From: Miscanthus floridulus
Taxonomy: Eukaryota; Streptophyta; Magnoliopsida; Poales; Poaceae
Assembly (NCBI RefSeq): GCF_019320115.1
Contig: NC_089583.1
Coordinates: forward strand, 76,339,368-76,403,367
Direction of reading: 5' to 3'
DNA: 64,000 nucleotides
Part shown: in pieces, positions 48,028-58,500 of the stretch
Layout: each line of letters begins with the position of its first letter
Position numbering within the stretch: the first letter of the stretch is position 1
Notes under the pieces: generated by a model
Told to the model about the DNA's origin: nothing
The model's database searches: none
What the model saw: only the letters and a program-made list of their open reading frames with translations
Program-made: the position numbers and the translations under genes

Positions 48028-49332
48028 CGCTCGTGGCATGCTTCCTTGACTCAAGGACGTCGCCACGCATCTTCGTATCACGTCTGCCACCGACGAATGT
48101 GGCCATAGGCTCATGATGCTCCACCGAGGTCATGACAGTGCCCCTGTCTCCTTCGTCCTCAGAGGCACTTGCGTTGCTGCCCATCTCCATGGACTCCTCC
48201 GACTCGAGCTTCGCCTCCACGTCGCTCCGGCTCTCACCCCTCCGAACCCATCGGCTGATTTCCTTCTCCTTCTCGAACCTCCTCCAGGCCTTCTCAGCTC
48301 TCTTCTTCTTGGCAAGCGCCGCCTCCTTCTAGGCAGCTTGCTAAGCTACGCCCTCTGGCCCCCTCAGAAGGTGTGGCCGGGATTTGTAACCCGCGAGTCC
48401 CTATGAAACGAGCAACTCAAAATCAAAATGAAGAAGAGCAAGAGGGTATAGGTCATGGGAAAAGGGGGCATACCGGATTGGATAGCTTCATGGCATGAAG
48501 AGGTTTGGGTGTTCCTTTGAGGGAGTCTTTATCCCTCAGTTGTAGCACCCGATCGAGTTGACTCCAGACTTCATCCTTCGGCAACTCCGATGACGACGCG
48601 CGGTTGGGATCCATCGGGCCGATGTATTCCCACATCGGCCACGTTCTTTCTGCCAATGGAACGACCCAATAGCGGAAGAAGGCGTGGAAAACCCACAACC
48701 CATCGAGGCCATGCTGCACAAGCTTCTGAAGCTCCACCTCGATAACCTCCAGCTTGTTCTGCTGACCGGCGGGGCCCCACGACCAGCTTTCCCTCCTCTC
48801 GGGCCTTCTTCTGGTGAACGACGGGAATGGCGCTTTCGCTGGGTTCCTAATGTAGAACCACTCGCTGTACCACCCCCGATTGGAGTCACAGGGGAAGTAC
48901 GCAGGGTAGGGGTCGACGACTTTGGCTTCTTCTACAAGGCAAAACCCCCAACCGGCGTGATTTTGTTTCCCCTCGGATAGCGCTCGCTCGCTGAAGATCC
49001 ACTAGAAGAGGTCCACGTGCGGCTCCATCCTGAGGAAAGCCTCATAGACGGTGATGAACCAGCGATGTGCATCACCCCAGTTAGGTTGAGGTGCTGCAGC
49101 TCCTAGCCCCACTCGTTGAGGAGCCCATACAAGAACCAGTGCGCGAGATACCCAAGCCCACGCTTGTGGAAAGCGAGGAAGGAGATGACCTCGTCGGCCC
49201 AGGGTTGCGGAACAACTTGTCCCAGCGCAGGAGCCCTCCAATGTGCCACCTACTTCGACAGGAGCACCCCTTCTAGGCAAAGGCGGTCAGCACCTCCTCA
49301 TCCACGTTGGATGGCCTCCAGTTTGACATCAC
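48028..49332 (-). pseudogene. Tat-2 antisense gene, truncated duplicate
   Basis: It is the same gene as at 40018-43352 but keeps only the N-terminal ~1.3 kb. It starts near 49320, with WGDAHRWFITVYEAFLRMEPH at about 49090-49000 and the PLAERTWPMW block at about 48650. The intron equivalent to 42413-42488 is present at about 48398-48473. It ends abruptly at the duplication joint. Confidence 0.7.
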
Positions 49333-51596
49333 ACCTCGGATTCACGAATGGATCCGTAAGTTCCCCTTTGGCAAAAAGGAAGAAGGAGATGAGGCAGCAG
49401 TTGGAGAAAGGCGAAGGAATGGGAGGAAAACCCTCTCCCTTCCCCCTATTTAATATGGGGAGGCATGCGGTGGGACGCGTCCTAGCTGATGGGACGCGCC
49501 CTGCCCAACAAAATGTCGCCTGGTTAATGGGACATGGCCTGGGTAGGGCCCACCACTACCACAACCTGGGCGTAGGAAACAAGGCGCAACCACACGTAAA
49601 CGGCCCTCCTCCTTCCCAGACAGGGTTTGAAAGGGCCCACCAGCGGGATCTCCATCGAGGAGACACTAACGGGTCACCCAAGTTGATCGGATGGCTTGGG
49701 CGGTTGCCAAGAGATAGGTAAGGAGTAGTGGGATGCCCCATGCGGGCTATGCCGACTCTGTCACAAACGATAGGCTAGGATTCCATTCGGACATATCCGA
49801 TAAAGAGCTCCCTGAACCCGTCACTTGAGCCATCAAGGTAACTTTTCCAAAACACCTTCCCTATTTTCAGGCACATGATCATTCATTCATCCATTCTCAT
49901 GCATGCATCTATACATTCATCCCAAACATCCAAGCATTGCATATGTAGTTATTACATCACAACACTTTGTGTTGCATCATGAAGCGGTAGTCGCCTCATT
50001 CGACATGAGCGACGACCGACCGGGGTTCGAAGGCCGGCCCACGAAGGGCTCGAGGCAGCCTCGCGTCAAACAGAGCCAGGGGAGAAAATGCAGATGAGCC
50101 CTAGTGGCCCTCGCCCAATCTGCTCAGGAGCAGACAGGGTCATCTCGATCTTCTTATTCGATCCTAACCTCGAGCCATGCCCACAGAATCTCTATCGAGG
50201 AGAGGCCAGTGCGCCACCTAAGTCGATCTCTGGAATGGCTCGGGCATCTGTCGAGAGGCGGGTTTAGAAGAAGTGGAATGCCATATGAGGGCTATGCCGA
50301 CCCCGTTACGATCAACGGACCCAGATTCCACTCGGACGTACCTATTAGTGAGCTCACCGAGCGCGTCACTCGAGTTGTCGAAGCAAGCAACGTTAGCTCA
50401 ACCCCTCCAGATGCGAAAACCACGGATGGGGTAACGCACGAAACTAGACCGACCCCTCAGCCGCGCCCGACGCCTGGGTCCACGCTCTGTCGCTACCGAC
50501 CCCTCGGCCACGCCCAACGCCAAGGTCCGCGCTCCATCACGCTCGACCCCTCGGTCGTGCCTGATGCCTAGATCCAAGCTCCGTCATGCCCGACCCCTCG
50601 ATGGGCCCGCTTCACAGCAAAATCTCGGCCCAGCAGATGGCGTAGCGACAATGCACGCCTCACAGGATAGCCCAGTTACCTAATGACTGGCTAGGAGAAT
50701 GATCCGGTCTCCCACTGAAAGGCCTGGCCAAGGAGGGGACATAGTCTGACTCCGACCCCTTTTTCTGACCGGGGATACGCTGGACCTCCACTCCTGGTTC
50801 TTCCCCGACCGACACGGTCGGAGCCGACTGTGAACGATCGACCGGGGATGCTCGCTCGGTGAGGACCCAAGGATCAGGAGGAGCGGATAAGGTAAGACGC
50901 TCAGGTCAACCGCAATATCGAGGACCGTACCCTGATACCCAGCACACCTACAGGACAGTGTCACCAGGCTATGCCAGATGGGTATTATGCAACCTTCCAG
51001 GCATGTCAGAAACCAAACAGTATTGTGGGCGCCGACATTTACCTTACAGTATTGTAGACGCCGACATTTACCATACCAGGCGAACACGGTAAAACCTACT
51101 AGACGCGTCTGGGCATGAACAGTATTGTGGGCGTTGACAAACGACTCATACGCGATGGCGTGAGCAATAAGACTAGGTAGCACACATAAACTCTCTCTCT
51201 TTCTCTCTAACTTGTAAGGCCATCCCCTTCACCTATAAAAGAGGATGCGCACTCTCCCAACAGGGACGGTCGTTTAGACTCTCTCTAGCTGGCTCTAGAC
51301 AATCTGAGCATTCGAACAGCTCTATAGCTCTAGAACTCTAAAGCTACACAGAGAATACGCTCCAATACTTAGCGTACATTAGAGCTCCCGTCACTCTCGG
51401 CCCTTCGCTCCGACCGGACCTTTAACACCCCCTTCTTATTCCCACTCGTTTGTAACCCCACAGCAAACTTCGAGCACCTGGGCTTAGGAATAAAGTCACC
51501 GACCGACCGAAACTGGACGTAGGGCACGTTGCCTGAACCAGTATAAATCTAGTGTCATTGAGTGCTAGGCCACATCGGTCACTTTTCGCACCGACA
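49333..51596 (+). repeat. Tat-2 3' untranslated region and 3' LTR, right copy
   Basis: It aligns with 43353-45596, including the TATA box (about 51235) and the CCGACA end at 51596. A ~50 bp stretch at about 49360-49410 is absent from the left copy. Confidence 0.65.
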
Positions 51597-51884
51597 AGTA
51601 CATTTTCTCGATGTTGCACTATATATTTTTGCGATGTTCCAGTATTCATGTTCCGATGTTACACCACGTAGTTTTTTCATATGTTTGTGATGTTGCACTT
51701 AAAGTGTTTTCGTTCTCTTGGGACAGGGGGCGCGGTGGGGGAACAGGGTGACGCGAGGGGCGGACAAGTTCCGTTCTATTCTCGCGACGAGGCGGGCAGG
51801 TTTGTGAAGTGAGCGTTGTTCCGTTCTATTCCCGCGGGGGGCGGGCAGGTTTGGAAAGGGAGCGGTGTTTCGTTCTATTCCCGC

Positions 51885-51916
<32 letters not shown>

Positions 51917-53058
51917 GACGTCCGAACGCGTTTCGTGCACCGAACGTCCGAGCGCTAGGATTACCATTTGGATTTAGCTGGACGACGAGTTATGCTGTGA
52001 CTCAGCTAAGTTACTCTCAGTTACTGAATCTTTGTCCCCCAAATAAGCGTGCAGGGCAAGGGAGGAGATCAGGACTGAAGGAGATTGTGCAGGGAGGAGA
52101 TCGAGAGAGAAGAGTGTTATCAATGGACCGAAGGAGATTGCGCACGGAGGAGAACAAGAGAGAAAGAGTTTTGTCAAAGGATTGACTAGTATTCCACCAA
52201 TTCTTAATCTAAAGTTCCAAATTCCAGACATTTGTTAAAAGAGTCCCGGGGCAAAAGTTTGATAAATATACGAGATAAAAGAAAGGAGGCATTGATTTCT
52301 TTTTTTCATTTTCGATCTATAAATTGAGTTATTAATAAATCCGCTTCATTCGCCGGACTCTATTTCATTTGCTGAATACATATAATATTTCTTTGCTTTG
52401 AAACAAAAATTCTATAACAAGGAATGAGACCTTGTGTTTGTATCTATTTCTCTTTTTATTATCAACCGATATGATAACTTCTATAATCTGCTAGACAAAT
52501 TTATTAAACCTAATATTATTACTGTATCACCATATTATCAAATCATAAACTAATTAGACTTAAAAAAATAGCCTTGTAAATTAGTCTCAATAGTTTCGTA
52601 ATTAATCTATATTTATTACTTCTGTGACCGAACATCCGACGTAAAAGGACTAGAGTTTAAAAGGGAAACAAACACAGCCTTGGTAATTCAAATATTTTTC
52701 TTACGAGTTCGTATCAGATATTACATACTACAGGCAATCCCATTTCGTATCCAATTCATATTCTGCAGGTTTTGAGCTATTTGGTAGTAAACTGTCTTAT
52801 TTCAAAAAAACGTTTGCATGACACGAAGAAAAGATCGTCGAGATTATTGAACTGATAGGATGCAACAACGATTATTGAACTGCAAAAGCCTCAGATTTTA
52901 AGTTTATTTCACAGCGAAAACGCTACAAAGTATATTTAACACCATCATAGGCAATTTGCTCGAGATAACTTATCAAACCAACGGAAAACAGAACCAGAAA
53001 GAGAAAAAACAAACAAATTAATCAAATTCAAAAGAAAACAGATTGCAGATCTAAAAGT
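51597..53058. other. Host flank in right duplication copy: poly-G tract, no gene
   Basis: It repeats 45597-47801 in shorter form. A run of 29 G lies at 51885-51913. A possible third C/D-like RNA is at 52886-52956 (minus): C box ATGATGG, D box CTGA, closing stem GCC/GGC. I could not match its guide region to rRNA. Confidence 0.45.
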
Positions 53059-53138
53059 CTGCCTCAGTGGTAGTGACAATTTGTAGATCGTCATGGAACA
53101 ATCCGATAATACGTGCATTTGTTATGCATCATCGGCAG
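53059..53138 (-). ncRNA. Box C/D snoRNA guiding 18S rRNA 2'-O-methylation
   Basis: On the minus strand a 5 bp perfect terminal stem (CTGCC/GGCAG) encloses C box ATGATGC and D box CTGA (complement of 53064-53067). The 12 nt ATTGTCACTACC next to box D is complementary to the conserved 18S rRNA segment GGTAGTGACAAT. The box D+5 rule would place the modified base at the A of GGTA. It lies about 75 nt downstream of the U24-like RNA in the same transcript direction, the usual plant polycistronic arrangement. Confidence 0.75.
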
Positions 53139-53212
53139 CCAATTACCAGTAAGAAAAAACAAGATCTCGGAAGAAATACAGAGAAACGAGATTTGGTTTC
53201 GGGGAAGCCAAA

Positions 53213-53298
53213 AGCATCAGAGAGATTCCCATTGAAGACTTAGTCTATCACGCCCAGAAAAGGGTTCTGATGTCCCTGTCTTGTTCTCATCACCTGCT
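53213..53298 (-). ncRNA. U24-like box C/D snoRNA guiding 25S rRNA
   Basis: Minus strand: terminal stem AGCA/TGCT, C box GTGATGA (complement of 53287-53293), first guide GACAGGGACA, an internal C'-like GTGATAGA, second guide TGGGAATCTC, and D box CTGA (complement of 53217-53220). The two guides are complementary to adjacent parts of one conserved 25S rRNA stretch (GAGATTCCCA and TGTCCCTGTC), the defining feature of U24. The 86 nt length fits the family. The complementarity was matched from memory of the rRNA. Confidence 0.78.
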
Positions 53299-53530
53299 CC
53301 CATCTAATCCCAATCCAAATCGACAAGAAAAACGATCAAAACAATAACCAAAGATCCGGAGAAAAATCGGAAGAACACGCTCAAGCAACTCGGCACAGCA
53401 CGGAACGGAGCCGCTACCCGCAGGCCGAATCGAATCGAACGAGGCAAACAGGAGAGCTTCGAATCGAAGGAGATAGGCTCGGCTGCTGTGGGCGGGGACG
53501 GCGATTGTTGGGGCCTCGCTCCGGCGGCCG

Positions 53531-53604
53531 TATATATAGCTGTCACCGAACTTCCTAGGGTTTTCGGGTATGCGCCGAGTAAGTTGTAGTTTGTGGGCTG
53601 GGCC
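53531..53604 (-). promoter_or_regulatory. Promoter of the snoRNA cluster
   Basis: Reading the minus strand towards the snoRNAs: two Site II elements (complements of tgggcc at 53599-53604 and tgggct at 53594-53599), a telo-box AAACCCTA (complement of 53556-53563) and a TATA box TATATATA (53531-53538). Telo-box plus Site II is the known combination in plant snoRNA and ribosomal-protein gene promoters. Transcription should start near 53500, about 200 nt before U24. Confidence 0.7.
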
Positions 53605-54237
53605 TAGTGTGCACGAGTTGGAACGGGCCCTAGGCGCTCATTTATTTGAGCCCATTGAAGAATTTATTATCTTCTCTATTGTTATATATGAGATAAAAAT
53701 AGCATTCGTGTCGTCATGTTTATATCTTCTCTATTTTAATATATGATGAGAAAAATATCTGAGCTCGGGGATAAGCAATGTCCAAAAACTACTACAGCTC
53801 AGCTCGGATCGTTGTGCTCGCGAGTTCGACAACTACCGGTTCAGAGTGAGATGGACGCCAAAATCAAAACTGTAAGAGAAAATTATCGACCAAGGGCCCT
53901 TTAGATATGGTTCTTTTTCTGCGTTTTTTTAGAAACCAATTTCTATGAAACTCTTGTACAATTCCCTGCATTTTTAAGTTTGAAGAACACAGGGTTTTTT
54001 CTGATTTTTTTTTAAAAAAAAAACAAACCGATTTTTAGTGAAACTCTTCTGCAATTTCTATAAAAATCATGTTTAAAAAAAACATAAAGTTTAAGTTTTG
54101 AAGAACGCAAGGTCAAAGCTAGCAGTGTCCGTGTCATCAATTCGGCTAAAAAATTCAAATCAGAGTCAGGCTAATAATACAGCCGGCTAGCTAAGTGTAA
54201 GGTTTTTTTTTTCAGCTTTCTCTCAGTCCACCCATAT
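53605..54237. other. Intergenic, no gene seen
   Basis: A/T-rich. Two related lines ('atcttctctatt...atatatga') are near 53675 and 53730. There are homopolymer stretches of T and A around 53990-54020. Confidence 0.6.
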
Positions 54238-54356
54238 ATGTCATTTTCGCTTGGCTTATAAGTCGTACTTTTTCAGCCAGCGAATAATATTTTTCTCTCA
54301 TAATAAATCAGCCAATAATACTTTTAGTCATGACTTATCAGCCAAACAAACAGGAC
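54238..54356. mobile_element. hAT-type MITE
   Basis: It contains the familiar grass pattern TTGGCTTATAAGTCGTAC ... GACTTATCAGCCAAACAAAC, with inverted ends and a central 'cagccagcgaataatatttttctc'-type core. It is non-coding. Confidence 0.6.
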
Positions 54357-54443
54357 GATAGTAGTTAGCTTACACTATTAATACAAGGTTCACTTTTTCT
54401 CTCTCACAAAATTTATTGGTTCTTATGTCCAAACCGGCATCAG

Positions 54444-54728
54444 AGCAACTCCAACAGCTCGACTATTCTTATTTTGAAGGCTATTTTAGAATTTATATAG
54501 CAAAAAAATAGACTCCAATATATATGTTATCTGATTTTGTAAAATAGAAAATTGGCTATCCCTTAATTTTAGGTGGCCATATAAAGCCAACCATGGATGC
54601 TAGCTATCTGAAGATGAGAAATAGCAAAACTGTTGCAGACCTCTTCTTTATTGAGAAGTTTTTATTTTACAAAATGGCTAAACTATGAAATTTGGCTAGT
54701 AATTTTAGCCAAACTATTGAAGTTGCTC
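54444..54728. mobile_element. MITE with GAGCAACTCCAAC-type ends
   Basis: The 12 bp ends GAGCAACTCCAA and TTGAAGTTGCTC are inverted repeats with one mismatch, over 285 bp. Inside are several 'ggcta...tagcc' inverted motifs and no ORF. This terminus is very common among grass MITEs. Confidence 0.7.
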
Positions 54729-55593
54729 AAAACTTACAGCCCGTTTCTCCTCTCTCTCTCGTCCCTTCTCTCCTCCACCTCATCATTTAGCCACTTGCTC
54801 TTACTCTTGCAAGAACAGTCGAACAAGGCTCAATCATGAACAAAAGATAGCAATAGAATGATTCTAGTACAAGGAGTGGATCCCGATAGCCTATTTGAAG
54901 AGAGCAAATAATTGTCATGGTTAATGAGCCACCTTCACCCGCTAAGGCTTGGCTCACTTCGAGCTAGATTCGTTAAGCTCCTTAACAAACGCGTGCCAAT
55001 GCACGCTTTCGAAAAAAAAAAAGGCTCGTTGATTCGTTAAGGCTAACGAGCTAAAACAAGGTTTGGCTTGGCTCGCCCGTCTTAAAACTCGAGCAGGGTC
55101 AGTTTCGCTCATGAACCAAGTACATACTTCAGCAGATGCAGTGAAATAGGCGTACAAGCTGATGTCAAGTGTGATATCGTAAGACCCGTCACAACCACGA
55201 ATTTCTATAAACTACATCAGCCCCCAACTGTATTATGAACAGACAGTGCATAGAATCTGTCCAAAAAAATTCACAGAGAACCAGAAAAGGATTTGCTTTT
55301 TGCTTCTTGAGGCTACAGATCAATTCGTTAATGTTGAGATTCAATTGAACGAGCTAAATGACTCTCACAGAGTACTGTGCTGCTCATTTCTGTGGCTGCT
55401 GCTGCAGGTGTGGCTGCGGCTGTCTCTCAGAGTACTGTGCAAACAGCAGCAGCAAACAGGCCCAAAACTTTTGGAATCAAATTTCCGTATCTAGTGGCAG
55501 CTGGAATGTACTAACCGCACTGCAACATATCAGACGGCGATCCTCGACCTTCATTTGCTGCAGAACCGAGTCTGTGACTTTGAAACTAGCAGT
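54729..55593 (-). other. Downstream of the O-fucosyltransferase gene; 3' UTR end not located
   Basis: 54915-55080 contains inverted 'aaggcttggctc' / 'gtttggcttggctc' segments, perhaps another short element. 55365-55440 has a short direct repeat around 'cagagtactgtgc'. No clear polyadenylation site can be chosen by eye. Confidence 0.4.
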
Positions 55594-58500
55594 CTATCCT
55601 TGGCACATACAATCAGGTGCAGGATAAGTATAGATGGATTGCGTTGCCTTTCTCTGCCGGATTTGCCCGTATCTTCCTTTGTGTCCTGCCTGTACAACCT
55701 GCTGAAACTCTGGCCACTCCATGCTCTTGTTCACAAAGATGCGGCCAAGCAATGCCATGTTTGGCCTTATGGTCTTCAAGTTCTCATAGGTTCGGTGAGC
55801 CAACTGAAACGAAAAATTGTTCTAGTGAAGACTACACATTAAAGGAATAATCTAACAAATACGGAGGCCATGAGAGGAGGTCCCGAGTCCTGGTAAAGGA
55901 GGAGGGTTGTGATAGACGTGGCGAGCCAATGTTAAATCTAGTCATTCTAATAGAGATGAAACCCGAAAGAAAACCGTTAGGGCGTAACCCTCTTAGCGAC
56001 GCGCCATATCGGAACCCGGGTATGGTGTTAAATGGGCAAGGGCCGGGTCGACAACCCCTTGGTGACGTGTCGTGTCGCGATCTGGGCATGGTGTCAAATG
56101 AGCAAGGATCGGGTCGTCGCTTCCTTAGTGGCGCGCTACATCGGCGCCCAGGTGTAGTGAAAAATGAGCAAGGGTCTTCACATCTGAGTCGACAGGTGCG
56201 AAGGGTAAGAAAGCTAGTCGAACCAATTAGGATCCGTTTAGGTAGTTGGAATGTAGGGTCACTTACAGGTAAGTTAAGAGAATTAGTTGATACCGCGACT
56301 AGGAGACGTGTAAATATATTATGCGTTCAAGGGACTAAATGGAAGGGTCAGAAGGCGAAGGAGGTGAACAATACAGGTTTCAGGTACACAGAGACAGTCG
56401 TGAATAAAAATGGATTAGGAGTTTTGATTAATAAGAGCCTCAAAAATAGTGTGCTGGGAGTGAGGAGGTAGGGAGATAGGATTATCTTAGTCAAGCTTGT
56501 CATTGGTGATATGGTCTTGAACATAATTAGTGTGTATGCCCCCCAAGTAGGCCTCGACGAGAGTGCTAAGAGACAGTTCTGGGAAGACTTAGATGGCCTA
56601 ATTAGAGCTGTACCTAATAGTGAGAAGTTTTATAATAGGAGATCTTAATGGGCATGTAGACACTACAAGCGCAGGTTTCGAGACAGTTTATAAAGATTTT
56701 GGGTATGGTAGCAGGAATCAGGAAGGGGAGGAAGTTCTGGACTTCGCGGTTTCTTTTGACATGAAGATAGCCAACACTTTCTTTAGAAAGAGAATCTCAT
56801 CTAGTGACCTTCAGTAGCGGACAACACTCTAGCAAGATTGACTTTGTCCTCGTAAGAAGAAAGGGCAAACGAGCATGCTTGGGTTGCAATATGATACCAG
56901 GAGAGTGTGTTGTTTCTCAACATAAGCTTTTGGAGGCAGACTTTCGTTTTTAGGTGCGTGCCCGTAGGGATATACAAGCTAAGATTGAAAGAACAAAGTG
57001 GTGGAAACTGAAAGGGGAGACATCAGAGGTATTCAGAAAAATGGTTATCAAATAGGACTCTTGGAAGGAAGAAGATGACATAAACAACATATGGGAGAAG
57101 ATGGCAACCAACATTCGGAAGGTGGCCTCAGAGATGTGTAGAGTAACCAAAGAAAATAGAGGCGATGCTAAAGATACTTGGTGGTGGAACGAGGAAGTCC
57201 AAAGGTCTATTAAGGAGAAGAAAGAATGTTATAAACGCTTGTACCATGACAGGAGTGTGGACAACATAGAGAAGTACAAGGTGGCAAAGAAGACTGCAAA
57301 GCGACTGTACGTGTGGCAAAGGGTAGAGCGTATGAGGATCTTTACCAACATTTGAGTACGAAGGAAGCAGAGAAGGACATTTATAGGATGGCTAGAGTTC
57401 ATGAGAGAAAGACAAGAGACTTCAACCAAGTTAAGTGCATTAAGGATGAAATAGAGCATCTCTTGGTGAAGAAGGATGAGATCCGACATCGATGGCAAGA
57501 GTATATTGATAAATTGTTCAATGGTGAAAATACAGACACAACCTTCCAGTTGGATGACTCTTTTGATGACATCAATATGCGCTTTGTGCGGAGAATCTAA
57601 GAATCTAATGTCAGAGAGACGTTGAAAAGGATGAAAGAAGGTAAGACGATAGGACTGGATAGTATCCCAATCGAGGTGTGGAGATGCCTCGGGGACATAG
57701 CTATAGTATGGCTAACCAAGCTGTTCAATCATATTTTTCGATCGAACAAGATGCCTGACGAGTGCAGGGGAAGTATATTGGTACCGATCTACAAGAATAA
57801 AGGGGATATTTAAAGTTGTACTAATTACCAGGAAATTAAGTTGATGAGCCATACTATGAAGTTATGGGAGAGTTATCGAGCATCGCTTGAAAGCAATAAC
57901 GCGGGTCTCTATAAACCAATTTGGTTTCGTGCCCGAAAGGTCAACCATGGAAGCTATTTTCTTAATAAGAGAAGTTATGGACGGTATAGGGAGAAGAAGG
58001 ACCTACACATGGTTTTTATTGACTCAGAGAAGGCTTATGATAAAATACCAAGGAATGTTATGTGGTGGGCCTTGGACAAACATAAAGTCCCAATGAAGTA
58101 CGTCGGACTCATTAAGGACATATACAACAATGTTGTGACTAGTGTTCGAACAAGTGATGGAGACACCGATGACTTCCTGATTAGGATAGGACTACATCAA
58201 GGGTCAATTTTGAGCCCTTATCTGGTTGCCTTAATGATGGATGAGGTCACAAGGGACATACAAGGGGACATCCCTTGGTGTATACTTTTCGCGGACGATG
58301 TAGTGCTAGTTGATGAAAGCCAGACATGAGTGAATTAGAAACTGGAGTTATGGCGGAAGACTTTGGAGTCCAAAGGTTTTAGACTCAGTAGAACTAAAAC
58401 TGAGTATATGAGATGTGACTTCGGCACTACTACTCGGGAGGAGAAAGATATTAGTTTGGAAGGTCAAGTAGCGCCTAGGAAGGATACATTTTGATATTTA

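Larger units (their letters stand above)
48028..53283. repeat. Right copy of the tandem duplication
   Basis: It contains, in order, a truncated Tat-2 antisense gene, the Tat-2 LTR (ending 51596), a poly-G region and the snoRNA genes. It lacks about 730 bp present in the left copy (46331-47059) and keeps about 110 bp (51914-52022) that the left copy lost. Confidence 0.85.

Noticed and set aside
53304..53546. 80-codon ORF on the minus strand near the snoRNA promoter
   Set aside because: It lies in the 5' leader between TATA box and U24 and begins upstream of the expected transcription start. Composition and context fit a non-coding leader.
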